This document shows, piece by piece, positions 28,501 through 34,947 of a stretch of 64,000 bases of DNA. Position 1 is the first letter of the stretch, and each line of letters begins with the position of its first letter. A program made the translations under genes and the position numbers. The stretch spans positions 124,001 through 188,000 of the forward strand of contig CAXBOS010000007.1 of the NCBI GenBank assembly GCA_963977415.1. Reading direction: 5' to 3'. This stretch comes from Croceimicrobium sp963977415 (GTDB taxonomy: Bacteria > Bacteroidota > Bacteroidia > Flavobacteriales > Schleiferiaceae). The notes below the pieces were generated by a model, which worked only from the letters and a program-made list of their open reading frames with translations, made no database searches and was not told the DNA's origin.

Positions 28501-31500
28501 AGAGAGAGAGTTTTTAGGGTTTACTAGAACCGAAAAGCGAACTGAGGCTCTTAGAATACCTTTTAAAGATATTAACTCATTAAAAGATATAAGAGACCCT
28601 AGTTTTGATCCAAACTGCTACTATCTTGATAATAACGAAACATATGCCGAAAGGTATTACTCTGAATTAGCTTTCTACGAAAGCTTATATGAAAGGGATT
28701 TTAATAGTAGGAAGATTTTTGAATATAAAAACGGTGTTCTCCTAGAGAAAGCTAAGACATTGAACTATTCCGTTCATCAAAGCTGGAAACTAGATATTGG
28801 TTCATCATGCTCAAGCACTCTTCATCCCATAACACAAATTGATAGGTCAACTCACTTAATACATCGTGAAGAACTCAGATACAACTATTATTCTGTAAGT
28901 CAAAGTGCTTCCACAGCCGGCGAAATTGAGCGTGACGTTAATGACGACTTACTTCTGGTAGACTTTTCAAATATCAGTGAACTAGCATCCGTTTTCCCAG
29001 CGGTCAAAAAATCTTTAAATTACTTTTATCCAGAAATTGATACCTCCGAGGCGTTTCACAATACTTCACAGAATCCTCAGGCTGGATTGTTTCTTCAAGC
29101 TAAGGTAAATAGTATCACTAAATACGATAGATATTTCAATATTCTGCAGTCCACAATTGGGGCTGCTAACACTGACAATCAGTTTGTCTTGAGTTTAAAG
29201 AAAACCGTCAACTATAATAAGGTTGTCGAGTTTCCATCAACAGTTAATGTGAAATTTTCTGGCGCTCCACTGCAGTTTTTAATTACAAACCCCCATGGAT
29301 CTTCCACATTAATACCAGGAATAAAAAATGATTTTGAAGTTTATGAACTCGATGGTCCTCCCGGGTTTGATAACGATACTTTATTTTTACCACTAAGCCT
29401 TCTTGAAACTTCAGATTGTGGCATCAGTCCTGAACTAGATGAGCTTGGGGTTGATGTACCAATTACCTTTAGAAAGGTCGATAGGAAAGAAATTAAAATT
29501 TATGAGGCAAATCTTAGTAAGCCAGTAGATGTCGATCTTATAGCCGATATGAATTATCACGCACCCGTCATAGCTAGTGGTAAGACGGCTGTTTTGTCTG
29601 ATCATGAAATTAGAATGAATAGTAGTACCAACCCACCTGTTCGTAAAACTACGTCAACCATTACTCCTAAGGGGCACTTAAAAAACATAGTGAACCATCT
29701 AGTTAGTTCATCATTGACTGCTACAACGTCCTTGCTTTACAATATATACGGCCAAGTCGTAAAGGTTACAGGACCGTCAAATTATTGGAATCAGAGAATG
29801 GAAATTGATTATAACTATGATTCATATTTGAACCAGAATATTATTAACATCAGTAATTCCTACGGAGAAAGTATTTGTAACATTTATAGCGAAGAAGGCA
29901 ATAATTTACTACTTCAAACTTCTGACATTAACAATCATATTGTCCGTTATAAGTATGATGAGTTTAATAGGCTAAAAGTTGTATATGGGCCAAGGGAAAT
30001 TTATACAGCTAATGCAAAACCAGCAATAATTTTCGAGTACTATAATCTTGGTATCGATCTTGGCCAAAGCTCCGCTTTAGAAAGAAAAGTTCCAGTTGCA
30101 TTTACCTATCATAATATAAACGCAAGCAGATCAGCACCTCCACCAGTAGCTGCATTAGATTGTAACGTCCTTTATGATCTAACTGGCAGATCTGAAAATC
30201 CAAGCTCATTAACATCTCCTTTAAGAACAGCCACTTTTATAGATGGAAGTGGCGAAGTTATTCAAGTTAAAAAAGATGTTTCTTGGTCTAATGCGGCTTC
30301 CTATGCTTCAAATATTGAAGTTAGCGGAATCGTAACGAAAAATCTTTACGGTTGGAAAACCTTGAATCGATTAAGCTTCTTGGATTTGGCAGCCGGTGAA
30401 ACTACTCCTGTCTCATTTGGAGAGTTAATTATTGAAGATTCGCAAAAGTCAGCTTCCACTAAATTTGATTATCTCGGACGGGCCTCAGCCGTTAAGCTTC
30501 CTTCTGAAGGAAGCAGTGTGCCTCAAGTTTTAACAGAGTTTAAATACAAGTGGAATGGGTCTACTACCTCTCCATTGTTTTACTCTGAAACTTTAGCTCC
30601 TAACGATTTAGATGCTAGAAGTTACTCAGATGCATTTGGGAGGCAAATTGAGGCGTGGCAGGGGAATGATAATTCAGGTTGGGAAATAACTAAATTCAGT
30701 TACGACAAACTAGGTCAATTATTAGAATATGTATCTCCCGCAGCGGCGCTAACTATCCCAACGCCAGCTTCAGATATTACCAGCTACACCTACGATGAAT
30801 TTGGTAGAGTACTAACCGAAACACATACAGATAGAGGGTTGACCACTAACACTTATGATCTCTCCGGTAACTTACTAAAGGTTACAAATAATGCTTCTGA
30901 GGATATAGATATGACCTATGATTACAATAGACTCACTCTTAAAGAGTTCTCTAACACTGGAGGCGTCAATAACGTCAGCTTTACTTATGGGAGTTTGGGA
31001 GATGGTAAAAATGGAGCCGGACGCGTTGTTCAAATTCAACAGGGCTCCAATTTTATTATCCAAGACTATAAATACGATTTTCTAGGAAACTTAATTGAGG
31101 AAAAGAAAAATATAAGGATACCTCAAGCTGGTCCGCAGGAATTCACCACAAACTTTAACTACGATTCTTGGGGAAGAATTTTAGACATGACTTATCCAGA
31201 CGATGAGGTAGTGACGTATGGTTATAACTTAACTGGTGATTTAAATTCAATGCAAGGAGAAAGGGCAGGCTATAGTCCACATGATATTTTAAATTCAGCT
31301 CTGTACGATGGTTTTGGAAATATGAAATCTTATGAATTCGGTAATAGGGCGGAAACAAATTTATCGTACAACAACAATACCAGAAGACTAACAAATAGTG
31401 ATGTAAATCTCACTTTTGGTGGCACTACTCAAACTTTATTAGCTAAATCTTTCCAATATGATGGTAATGGAAATATTACTGAGGTTTCGAATACGGCTGT

Positions 31501-33490
31501 TCCAATTGTCATAAGTAATAGTGCTCCGATAGGTGGATCGTATAAACTAGATGGAATAGCCTACAATAATTTAAATCAACTTGAGAATGCTAGGCTACGG
31601 TATAGTCGCAATAGTTCTGGTTTAGCAAACCCTGATATTGACCAAACTATTGTCACAAACTTCAACACAGCTGGGCGATTAGCATCGAAGACTACTACAG
31701 ATAATGCCACAGGCGTTAATGGTACCGTTCTAAGCGACTTGAACTATACGTATGGGAATTCCGCCAAAAAACATCAACTCACATCAATATCTGATCAAGG
31801 TTCAGTCAACAGCATCAAGAATTATTCTTATAATTACAATGCCATGGGGTCGATTATTGAGGAAACCTACACCGAAATCAACTCTGGGAATACAACTGTA
31901 AATCAAAAAACCAGCTATTGCTGGACTGAAGATCAAAAACTGAATGGTGTCTTAATTGAGGATTTAAAGACTGGATTTACTACTGCTCATCATTATCTAT
32001 ATGACCACACAGGCAATAGAGTTATGAAATCTAATATATACTCAGGCTTGGTTAACGTAAATAGTAACTCTACTGTTGCTATTCCTATGGATCCTTCGAC
32101 GGTATATGTAAGTCCATACTATATTGCATTACATTATTTAGAAACGGTACTGGCTAGCAAGCACTATTACATGGGCACTCAGAGAATTGCTACAAATCTA
32201 ATTAGTTATCCTTTTGACCATGAAAACCCCGCCTTAGAGCCAATACCAGCAACTGAAGGTGAAGTTGGATACACCAATCAAAATGCAGGTGCTCCACAGG
32301 ACCTAATGGCTACTTTACGCTGTTTATATGACGATCAAGCGCTTACGTTCACTACAGATTTCCTATACTTGCAAAGTATCGGACAATCACCAGAGTTTTT
32401 AGAGCGTTGCCCTGACTTTGATGATAGTCAAGACCTTTGTCTTTGCGAGCAAAGTGTTTATTTTGCTGGATTAAATGGAGCAAACTGCAATAATGTCGAA
32501 ATTCTTTACTTTTATCACCCCGATTACCTCGGCTCGGTAGAATTTATAACGGACATGCGCGGCGAACCCTATCAATTTTTCTTAAATACGCCATGGGGCG
32601 AAAATTTGGAAAACCAGTATGCTAAAAGCTATACCAGCTTTAGTAGTAGGTTTAGGTTTAACGGTAAGGAATGGGATGAAGAAACGGGACTGTTCTACTA
32701 CGGGGCTAGGTATTATGATCCGAAGGTGAGCGTGTGGCTGAGTGTGGATGCGATGGCCTCAAAAGGGCCGAATATTACACCGTATGCCTTTAGTCATAAT
32801 AATCCGGTTATGTTGGTTGACCCGGATGGGAATTGGCCGAACCCTGTTTTTTGGGCTATGATGAAAGTGAAATACGAAATTTGGAAAAACAATCTTGCTG
32901 GCGCAACCAAAAGGCTTGCGACAGGCAATTCTGGACATATCCCGTCTAGTGCGCCTGTGCCACAAAGTGTAAGAAACCAAGTTAAACAACAAGCTACGAG
33001 GCAGGATGCTACAACTGTTGTGCAAGGCGCAATTGACGTTGTTGAAGGAGCTGGTACAGCTGTCGGAATGATTCCTGGAGTTGAAACTGTTGCAGATGGT
33101 GTTGGTTTACTTTACAACATTGTAAAAGGAGATGCTGAGGGAGTTGCTACTTATTCACTAGCACTGGCTGTGCCAGGTGTAAGTGCGAATATGATAAAGT
33201 TAGGTAAGGGTGGTTATAAAGTAGCTACTATGCTCTTAAAAAACAGTACAGATGGAATGTTACCGGTGCCAATGGTCAATGGAAAATTGCAAGATGGGTT
33301 TACAAAAATGAAAGGAAATCAGGGCTTTAGGCATGATGATACAGGTGCCATTTACAAAAAGTCAAATACAACGCATGGTAGTCAAACAGGCACACAATGG
33401 AAAGCGTACCCAAAAGGAACAACTGATTTTTCCAAAAACTCAGGGAATAGGGTTACAATAGATGGTGATGGAACTTTAATAGGAAATTGA
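22529..33490 (+). CDS. Giant SpvB/Rhs-type polymorphic toxin, 3,653 aa
   Basis: Signal peptide FASLLLVFFFLSNDLVAS; unknown N-terminal third; SpvB-type region from ~367 (YPLDIPSGRKGMQPNLAL, SWAGYGWDISI). Six FG-GAP/VCBS-like D-x-(D/N)-x-D-G loops follow (near 791, 876, 1570, 1670, 1774, 1868), as in TcB-type shells. YD repeats (YDEFGRVLTETHTD, YDLSGNLLKV) occupy ~2400-3100. The Rhs core is at ~3328-3431 (HPDYLGSVEFITD, RFRFNGKEWDEETGLFYYGA, DPDGNWP). After the core comes a ~215-aa variable tip: an Ala/Val-rich pretoxin stretch, then GFRHDDTGAIYKK, HGSQTGTQWKAYP and GNRVTIDGDGTLIG, reminiscent of small RNase toxins (colicin E3-like or related), unproven. The next gene is probably its immunity protein. 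Confidence 0.9.
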   Translation: MKTDHITRFASLLLVFFFLSNDLVASARALANWKHLQIGTSAKEVLSPKYPSLINAPAVHENEAEAGESPTKTSVALKPTLDKNTIEFPAIEATAHLGMEVNMPLNDPRDDIFNFQLPEDLDFNNWTSAYLIYEVKGLKDGKGLAKSLNSNETFGTRNLEKSETWHTVLEKVSPQDLKVGLNYLRFTMPSATGISAEVKNVKIRLSALPDNEIQSPRLERIKTTDLDYFKSIPALDEGYAYQLREVEMPVLPEGLINITGGAKAYQPSMDVVNSAEFIGFKINMASLTSQRSLSELQVFYFDYQRKAWQGVEIDSIDTHGEIAFVPNKGQTQYFGALLKSPEMPEASAFAPTMIQGIEAANPAEGMNIMQPPSISRKGEANITYPLDIPSGRKGMQPNLALSYNSDGGSSWAGYGWDISISSISVDTKWGAPVFKSSEQSEMYIMDGNPLIEEGGERANRSVSARKVTGTTYFFTKRATTFNKVVRKGTDPTNYYWEVTNAEGVKFIYGKYSQSYTFDKGEGSRPLKNHEPLLRDADSNIVKWGLTEVLDVDGNNVVYSYSKQYIINPNTVQTPALLAYSWYPNSIFYTGSGNRLGHYMIDFEADIERVDARLSGRYGIKVLDHKLLKNVKVRFKEEGSATYSTILKSYGLTHTNEQEGNLWQWKSMLLELKEFRGTNLQLFTTHEMEYYPSDVTFTAPTEKTEIEVNSLNNSFLGSVALDAVARMPTTASLGRIFAPSPLGSKNTSTHSFHANPGIGIVPGVYVTPDKNFTFSVKVGGSNSTTNVQTSWQDVDADGLPDLITKERRQGKDKLYYQPLRSNSNMYFLGSRRTINTSEISSTHRADFNIGFESLVNLYAFQASYGLNWNDHSTYTDSYLIDYNADGVLDLVKKSIGNKTFVHFGSLDELGNLSFEIGSGNSLSPTLQVGPRPLITDDPVDAKMGSEIVRIWEAPESGIIDITGQANLTNDADGEVEIAIQYNNTYLTGGFSTINSTNPTSASYPNLAVTKGDKIMFRVRSGLDSYEDLIEWDPRIFYTSSANLIEQLDGAGNELLNTSASDGFLLSGGEAIVVKGDNSVKIDWPSIALDGFSDDIQFRIRIEAYDRLNTSDTTAIFRETYVNSVNTLQGSKVISASPSDFSGLNLNSNILNQLGQQFVPFEFLDSYDETQLQGITINLRFGIFSTSNVKWNDVNLDWRPEVTITSEGCGLGESQVFYPTINYQTYNHFVETMEPESFNGFAGLHRVWPTFPSQGIIASAFSNIGNQSLSAFLTVKSNETLVTKAKVVFKQNGLVDVFSTNSGGESINQIFSSTALQDYFSFLPEELLNTEEVYLEWFSSSEILVPLLQATRLNLISIASGSVVKGNLNDQIFNRKKSLLNDHWLHWGRFMWNDLDMQTNNPIDPLDLKLQTESIALANDLSELEDPTESSDISSLFNTQNEPEIKFLPLIAVRGELSTSIRNYIKTNVNVTSNGAKSLDRFSALNSHSAEYRVTGIVAPWHLVEPDLEITPSSNSPILPDMVPAMRNKTTSYTLADNFYAGVNGLGENGNFGVSRHIDDAGFFNTSETFMKDFNGDGHPDIWQSDDVAIVFSDSRGGYQNGLVPISQGPKTDSRNLFSASVGLGATINMHPTVINFDDEQDSSPLINGQINKGMSISKSIGQTTVDMQWVDINGDGLPDRIVENTNYSNGNILVRYNIGTSLAAGEALIQTYRNTLEQNASTSLSFPTNFKANKLTNVTVNALDSEKTTELPMDGSFNFGVGINRTSSHAESFFIDINGDGLVDRVIEKNLVKGYDIFLNKGLEFSNDPITLSVVPDYFNSTNSVALNIGGAATVGIPLATILLTTLKGTIGGGYTYAYSSDLSSSSFSDVNGDGYIDFLKTDFNEDLEVYINKNGKSLKLKKIINPLGGAFAIDYDFIGHKNGYYAAEVKAPAGFGMDSEEVLWDMPQSKWVMSKLEIFDGYDLVENGNDLDGNDCQKYTYHYDAGIYSRREREFLGFTRTEKRTEALRIPFKDINSLKDIRDPSFDPNCYYLDNNETYAERYYSELAFYESLYERDFNSRKIFEYKNGVLLEKAKTLNYSVHQSWKLDIGSSCSSTLHPITQIDRSTHLIHREELRYNYYSVSQSASTAGEIERDVNDDLLLVDFSNISELASVFPAVKKSLNYFYPEIDTSEAFHNTSQNPQAGLFLQAKVNSITKYDRYFNILQSTIGAANTDNQFVLSLKKTVNYNKVVEFPSTVNVKFSGAPLQFLITNPHGSSTLIPGIKNDFEVYELDGPPGFDNDTLFLPLSLLETSDCGISPELDELGVDVPITFRKVDRKEIKIYEANLSKPVDVDLIADMNYHAPVIASGKTAVLSDHEIRMNSSTNPPVRKTTSTITPKGHLKNIVNHLVSSSLTATTSLLYNIYGQVVKVTGPSNYWNQRMEIDYNYDSYLNQNIINISNSYGESICNIYSEEGNNLLLQTSDINNHIVRYKYDEFNRLKVVYGPREIYTANAKPAIIFEYYNLGIDLGQSSALERKVPVAFTYHNINASRSAPPPVAALDCNVLYDLTGRSENPSSLTSPLRTATFIDGSGEVIQVKKDVSWSNAASYASNIEVSGIVTKNLYGWKTLNRLSFLDLAAGETTPVSFGELIIEDSQKSASTKFDYLGRASAVKLPSEGSSVPQVLTEFKYKWNGSTTSPLFYSETLAPNDLDARSYSDAFGRQIEAWQGNDNSGWEITKFSYDKLGQLLEYVSPAAALTIPTPASDITSYTYDEFGRVLTETHTDRGLTTNTYDLSGNLLKVTNNASEDIDMTYDYNRLTLKEFSNTGGVNNVSFTYGSLGDGKNGAGRVVQIQQGSNFIIQDYKYDFLGNLIEEKKNIRIPQAGPQEFTTNFNYDSWGRILDMTYPDDEVVTYGYNLTGDLNSMQGERAGYSPHDILNSALYDGFGNMKSYEFGNRAETNLSYNNNTRRLTNSDVNLTFGGTTQTLLAKSFQYDGNGNITEVSNTAVPIVISNSAPIGGSYKLDGIAYNNLNQLENARLRYSRNSSGLANPDIDQTIVTNFNTAGRLASKTTTDNATGVNGTVLSDLNYTYGNSAKKHQLTSISDQGSVNSIKNYSYNYNAMGSIIEETYTEINSGNTTVNQKTSYCWTEDQKLNGVLIEDLKTGFTTAHHYLYDHTGNRVMKSNIYSGLVNVNSNSTVAIPMDPSTVYVSPYYIALHYLETVLASKHYYMGTQRIATNLISYPFDHENPALEPIPATEGEVGYTNQNAGAPQDLMATLRCLYDDQALTFTTDFLYLQSIGQSPEFLERCPDFDDSQDLCLCEQSVYFAGLNGANCNNVEILYFYHPDYLGSVEFITDMRGEPYQFFLNTPWGENLENQYAKSYTSFSSRFRFNGKEWDEETGLFYYGARYYDPKVSVWLSVDAMASKGPNITPYAFSHNNPVMLVDPDGNWPNPVFWAMMKVKYEIWKNNLAGATKRLATGNSGHIPSSAPVPQSVRNQVKQQATRQDATTVVQGAIDVVEGAGTAVGMIPGVETVADGVGLLYNIVKGDAEGVATYSLALAVPGVSANMIKLGKGGYKVATMLLKNSTDGMLPVPMVNGKLQDGFTKMKGNQGFRHDDTGAIYKKSNTTHGSQTGTQWKAYPKGTTDFSKNSGNRVTIDGDGTLIGN

Positions 33491-33491
33491 A

Positions 33492-33866
33492 ATGTATTTT
33501 GAAGATATATTAAAAATAGCTTTTAAATATTGGCAAAGTCCTATTGATGTGAATGAAACTGGTGTTTATTATATGCAAAACATAGATGATGTTTGGAAGA
33601 ATGAAGATGAAAAACACAAGTATTGGGTTGAATTATTGAATTGGTCGATAGGCGTAGTAATAGGCGCTGTTTCATCTGATTTAAAACGACAAGGAGTTCA
33701 CACAATTACAATAAGAGATTTATCTGCGGTAGATGTTGAAAAAAGATTCAAAGAAGTTGATTTAAAAGAAGAATCGTGGTCGGAAGAGCGAAAGCAATAT
33801 AAAGGTTTTCGTGATAGACCGGGTGAAAATCAAAGAATAACAGAAGATTACTTAGCGAGTATTTAA
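33492..33866 (+). CDS. Putative immunity protein of the Rhs toxin
   Basis: A 124-aa acidic, soluble protein starting one base after the Rhs stop codon, the classic place for a cognate immunity gene. It contains helical segments (YFEDILKIAFKYWQSPIDV, YWVELLNWSIGVVIGAVSS) and a charged C-terminus with KQYKGFRDRPGENQ. I recognise no named immunity family. Function is inferred from position and size: it should bind and block the C-terminal toxin domain in the producing cell. The gene is intact and in the same orientation as the toxin. Confidence 0.7.
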   Translation: MYFEDILKIAFKYWQSPIDVNETGVYYMQNIDDVWKNEDEKHKYWVELLNWSIGVVIGAVSSDLKRQGVHTITIRDLSAVDVEKRFKEVDLKEESWSEERKQYKGFRDRPGENQRITEDYLASI

Positions 33867-34216
33867 TTTGACTCTAACTCGTTGGAGTTTGCAACTTCAA
33901 CGAAAGAATAAAGAATAGAAAAGACAAACCTCTACAGATATGCGGGGCTTTTGTTGTTTTAAGAAGCGTAAGCCTGTTTGGCCTTAAAGTTCTGCAAGAG
34001 GTTGTCAAACATGTGCGTTCCTTAAGCCTCATAAGTATGAGGCGTCTTTAGAGCAGTCGGCATCTTTCAGGCTCTATATGCCTTTTCATCAACATTGGCA
34101 CAAAACCGATTAGTGGACTACATCTAATGCTTTAGACTTAGGTTAGCTGCATCATCAGTATTTACTGTGGACACCTTTATTAATAACTCAAAGAAACTTT
34201 AATCAAAGGACTGCCA
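33867..34216. other. Spacer after the Rhs cluster
   Basis: 350 bp without a convincing gene. An imperfect hairpin, ACCTC against GGGGCTTTTG near 33929-33958, may terminate the Rhs operon. Nothing else was recognised. Confidence 0.4.
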
Positions 34217-34537
34217 ATGCCATCATTTTCTAAATACAAAATCAAAGAGGAGTTTATCCAAGCTGTAAATAAGGGCATGCCAGAGCTATTTCTGCCTTAT
34301 ATTTTGAACCCTGAAGTAAGCTTTGGTGATCTTAAGCCCAGTGTTGGCTATGAGTATTTTCGTGACTTCCTTAGCTCTTTAAAAGAAGAATCTCCTGAGA
34401 GGTGGTATTGCCATATAAAAGATATTAGTGAAACCAAGCAGGAATTATCCTTTTACGATCAGAAGCATAAGCAACCACGTTTAACCGTGTATTTGAAATT
34501 TGGAGATAAGCTGGTTTTTGATATTATGCCTTTTTAA
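34217..34537 (+). CDS. Hypothetical 106-aa protein, last gene of element 1
   Basis: A small soluble protein with an alpha-plus-beta pattern: KIKEEFIQAVNKGMPELFLPYI (helices), GYEYFRDFLSSLKEE, then strands ending in RLTVYLKFGDKLVFDIMP. The outline is compatible with a SnoaL/NTF2-like small fold, but no diagnostic residues are visible. It could be a second immunity-type or stress protein. It stands alone, 350 bp after the Rhs/immunity pair and ~110 bp before the right 11-bp repeats. Confidence 0.55.
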   Translation: MPSFSKYKIKEEFIQAVNKGMPELFLPYILNPEVSFGDLKPSVGYEYFRDFLSSLKEESPERWYCHIKDISETKQELSFYDQKHKQPRLTVYLKFGDKLVFDIMPF

Positions 34538-34643
34538 AGAATCTAATAGATTTGAAATTTCTCCTTTGATTAATCGAAGGACGTCACCACTTAGTGAAAT
34601 AGGCTTCTTTTAGAAGATATATGATGCACCCAAATGAAAGAAA

Positions 34644-34665
34644 AGTTTCAGTAATGTTTCAGTAA
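34644..34665 (+). repeat. Right copy of the 11-bp double repeat of element 1
   Basis: AGTTTCAGTAA (34644-34654) and TGTTTCAGTAA (34655-34665), matching 3981-4002 except for the first base. It abuts the right attachment repeat. The left copy lies ~120 bp inside the left attachment repeat, in the same orientation. Confidence 0.6.
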
Positions 34666-34740
34666 AAACCAAAAAACCCTTGCTAATCTATTGACTAACA
34701 AGGGTTTTGATGTTGTGATTGTGCCCCAGGCGGGACTTGA
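34665..34740. repeat. Right attachment repeat (attR) of element 1
   Basis: Second copy of the 76-bp repeat (one mismatch), with the hairpin at 34673-34708 and the tRNA-Leu 3' end. Here the tRNA sequence continues past the repeat, so this side carries more of the tRNA than the left copy. Confidence 0.85.
34673..34708 (-). terminator. Intrinsic terminator of the tRNA-Leu gene
   Basis: Perfect 10-bp stem AAAACCCTTG / CAAGGGTTTT with a 16-nt loop. On the minus strand it follows the tRNA 3' end and runs into T-rich sequence. The same hairpin is in the left repeat at 3792-3827. Confidence 0.75.
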
Positions 34741-34780
34741 ACCCGCACGACCGCAATGGTCACGGGATTTTAAGTCCTGA
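34722..34780 (-). tRNA. tRNA-Leu (UAA) 3' fragment
   Basis: Read on the minus strand: anticodon loop CTTAAAA (34768-34774, anticodon UAA), 3' side of the anticodon stem, a long variable arm (GACC/GGTC stem), T arm GCGGG-TTCAAGT-CCCGC, and acceptor end CTGGGGCA. Upstream of the anticodon stem the D arm and 5' acceptor strand are absent; the sequence becomes AT-rich. It is therefore not a complete gene here. It is best read as the attachment remnant of element 2, whose crossover lies in the anticodon stem-loop. Confidence 0.8.
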
Positions 34781-34901
34781 GCACCTATTTCATCATTAGT
34801 TATCATCATTATTTAACCCTTCTCATATTCAGTCATTTAACACTGATCAAACTGCAAAAGTTTACTCACAAATCATCATGATTTATCATTATTTCTCAAC
34901 T

Positions 34902-34923
34902 TTGTGTGCAAATTGTGTGCAAA
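34902..34923 (+). repeat. Tandem 11-bp repeat before the element 2 integrase
   Basis: TTGTGTGCAAA occurs twice back to back (34902-34912, 34913-34923), 24 bp before the integrase ATG. It has the same unit length and placement as the TGTTTCAGTAA pair of element 1, but an unrelated sequence, as expected for arm sites of two different integrases. Confidence 0.55.
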
Positions 34924-34947
34924 TTTTCACACCTCAAAACCCTATAA

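Larger units (their letters stand above)
3784..34740. mobile_element. Integrative element 1 (tRNA-Leu 3'-end insertion, ~30.9 kb)
   Basis: The region is bounded by the 76-bp direct repeats that include the tRNA-Leu 3' end, and its first gene is a tyrosine recombinase. It carries integrase, HTH/excisionase-like, DUF3987-like, Sak4-like and DUF3871 genes as backbone. Cargo is a type I restriction operon, a RES toxin gene, a polymerase-like gene and a T9SS/Rhs cluster. No relaxase, type IV secretion or virion genes are visible, so it is not a self-evident ICE or prophage; it could be mobilisable or a satellite. The boundaries are supported by sequence, while current mobility is inference. Confidence 0.78.
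34538..34947. other. Junction between elements 1 and 2
   Basis: 410 bp without a protein gene. In order it contains the right 11-bp double repeat (34644-34665), the 76-bp attachment repeat with terminator hairpin (34665-34740), the 3' half of tRNA-Leu (34722-34780), an AT-rich stretch with ATCATCATTA-like repeats, and the TTGTGTGCAAA double repeat (34902-34923) before the element 2 integrase. Confidence 0.75.

Noticed and set aside
34722..34800. Complete tRNA-Leu gene
   Set aside because: The T arm, variable arm and anticodon loop are present, but the D arm and 5' acceptor strand are missing; only a 3' fragment is supported.
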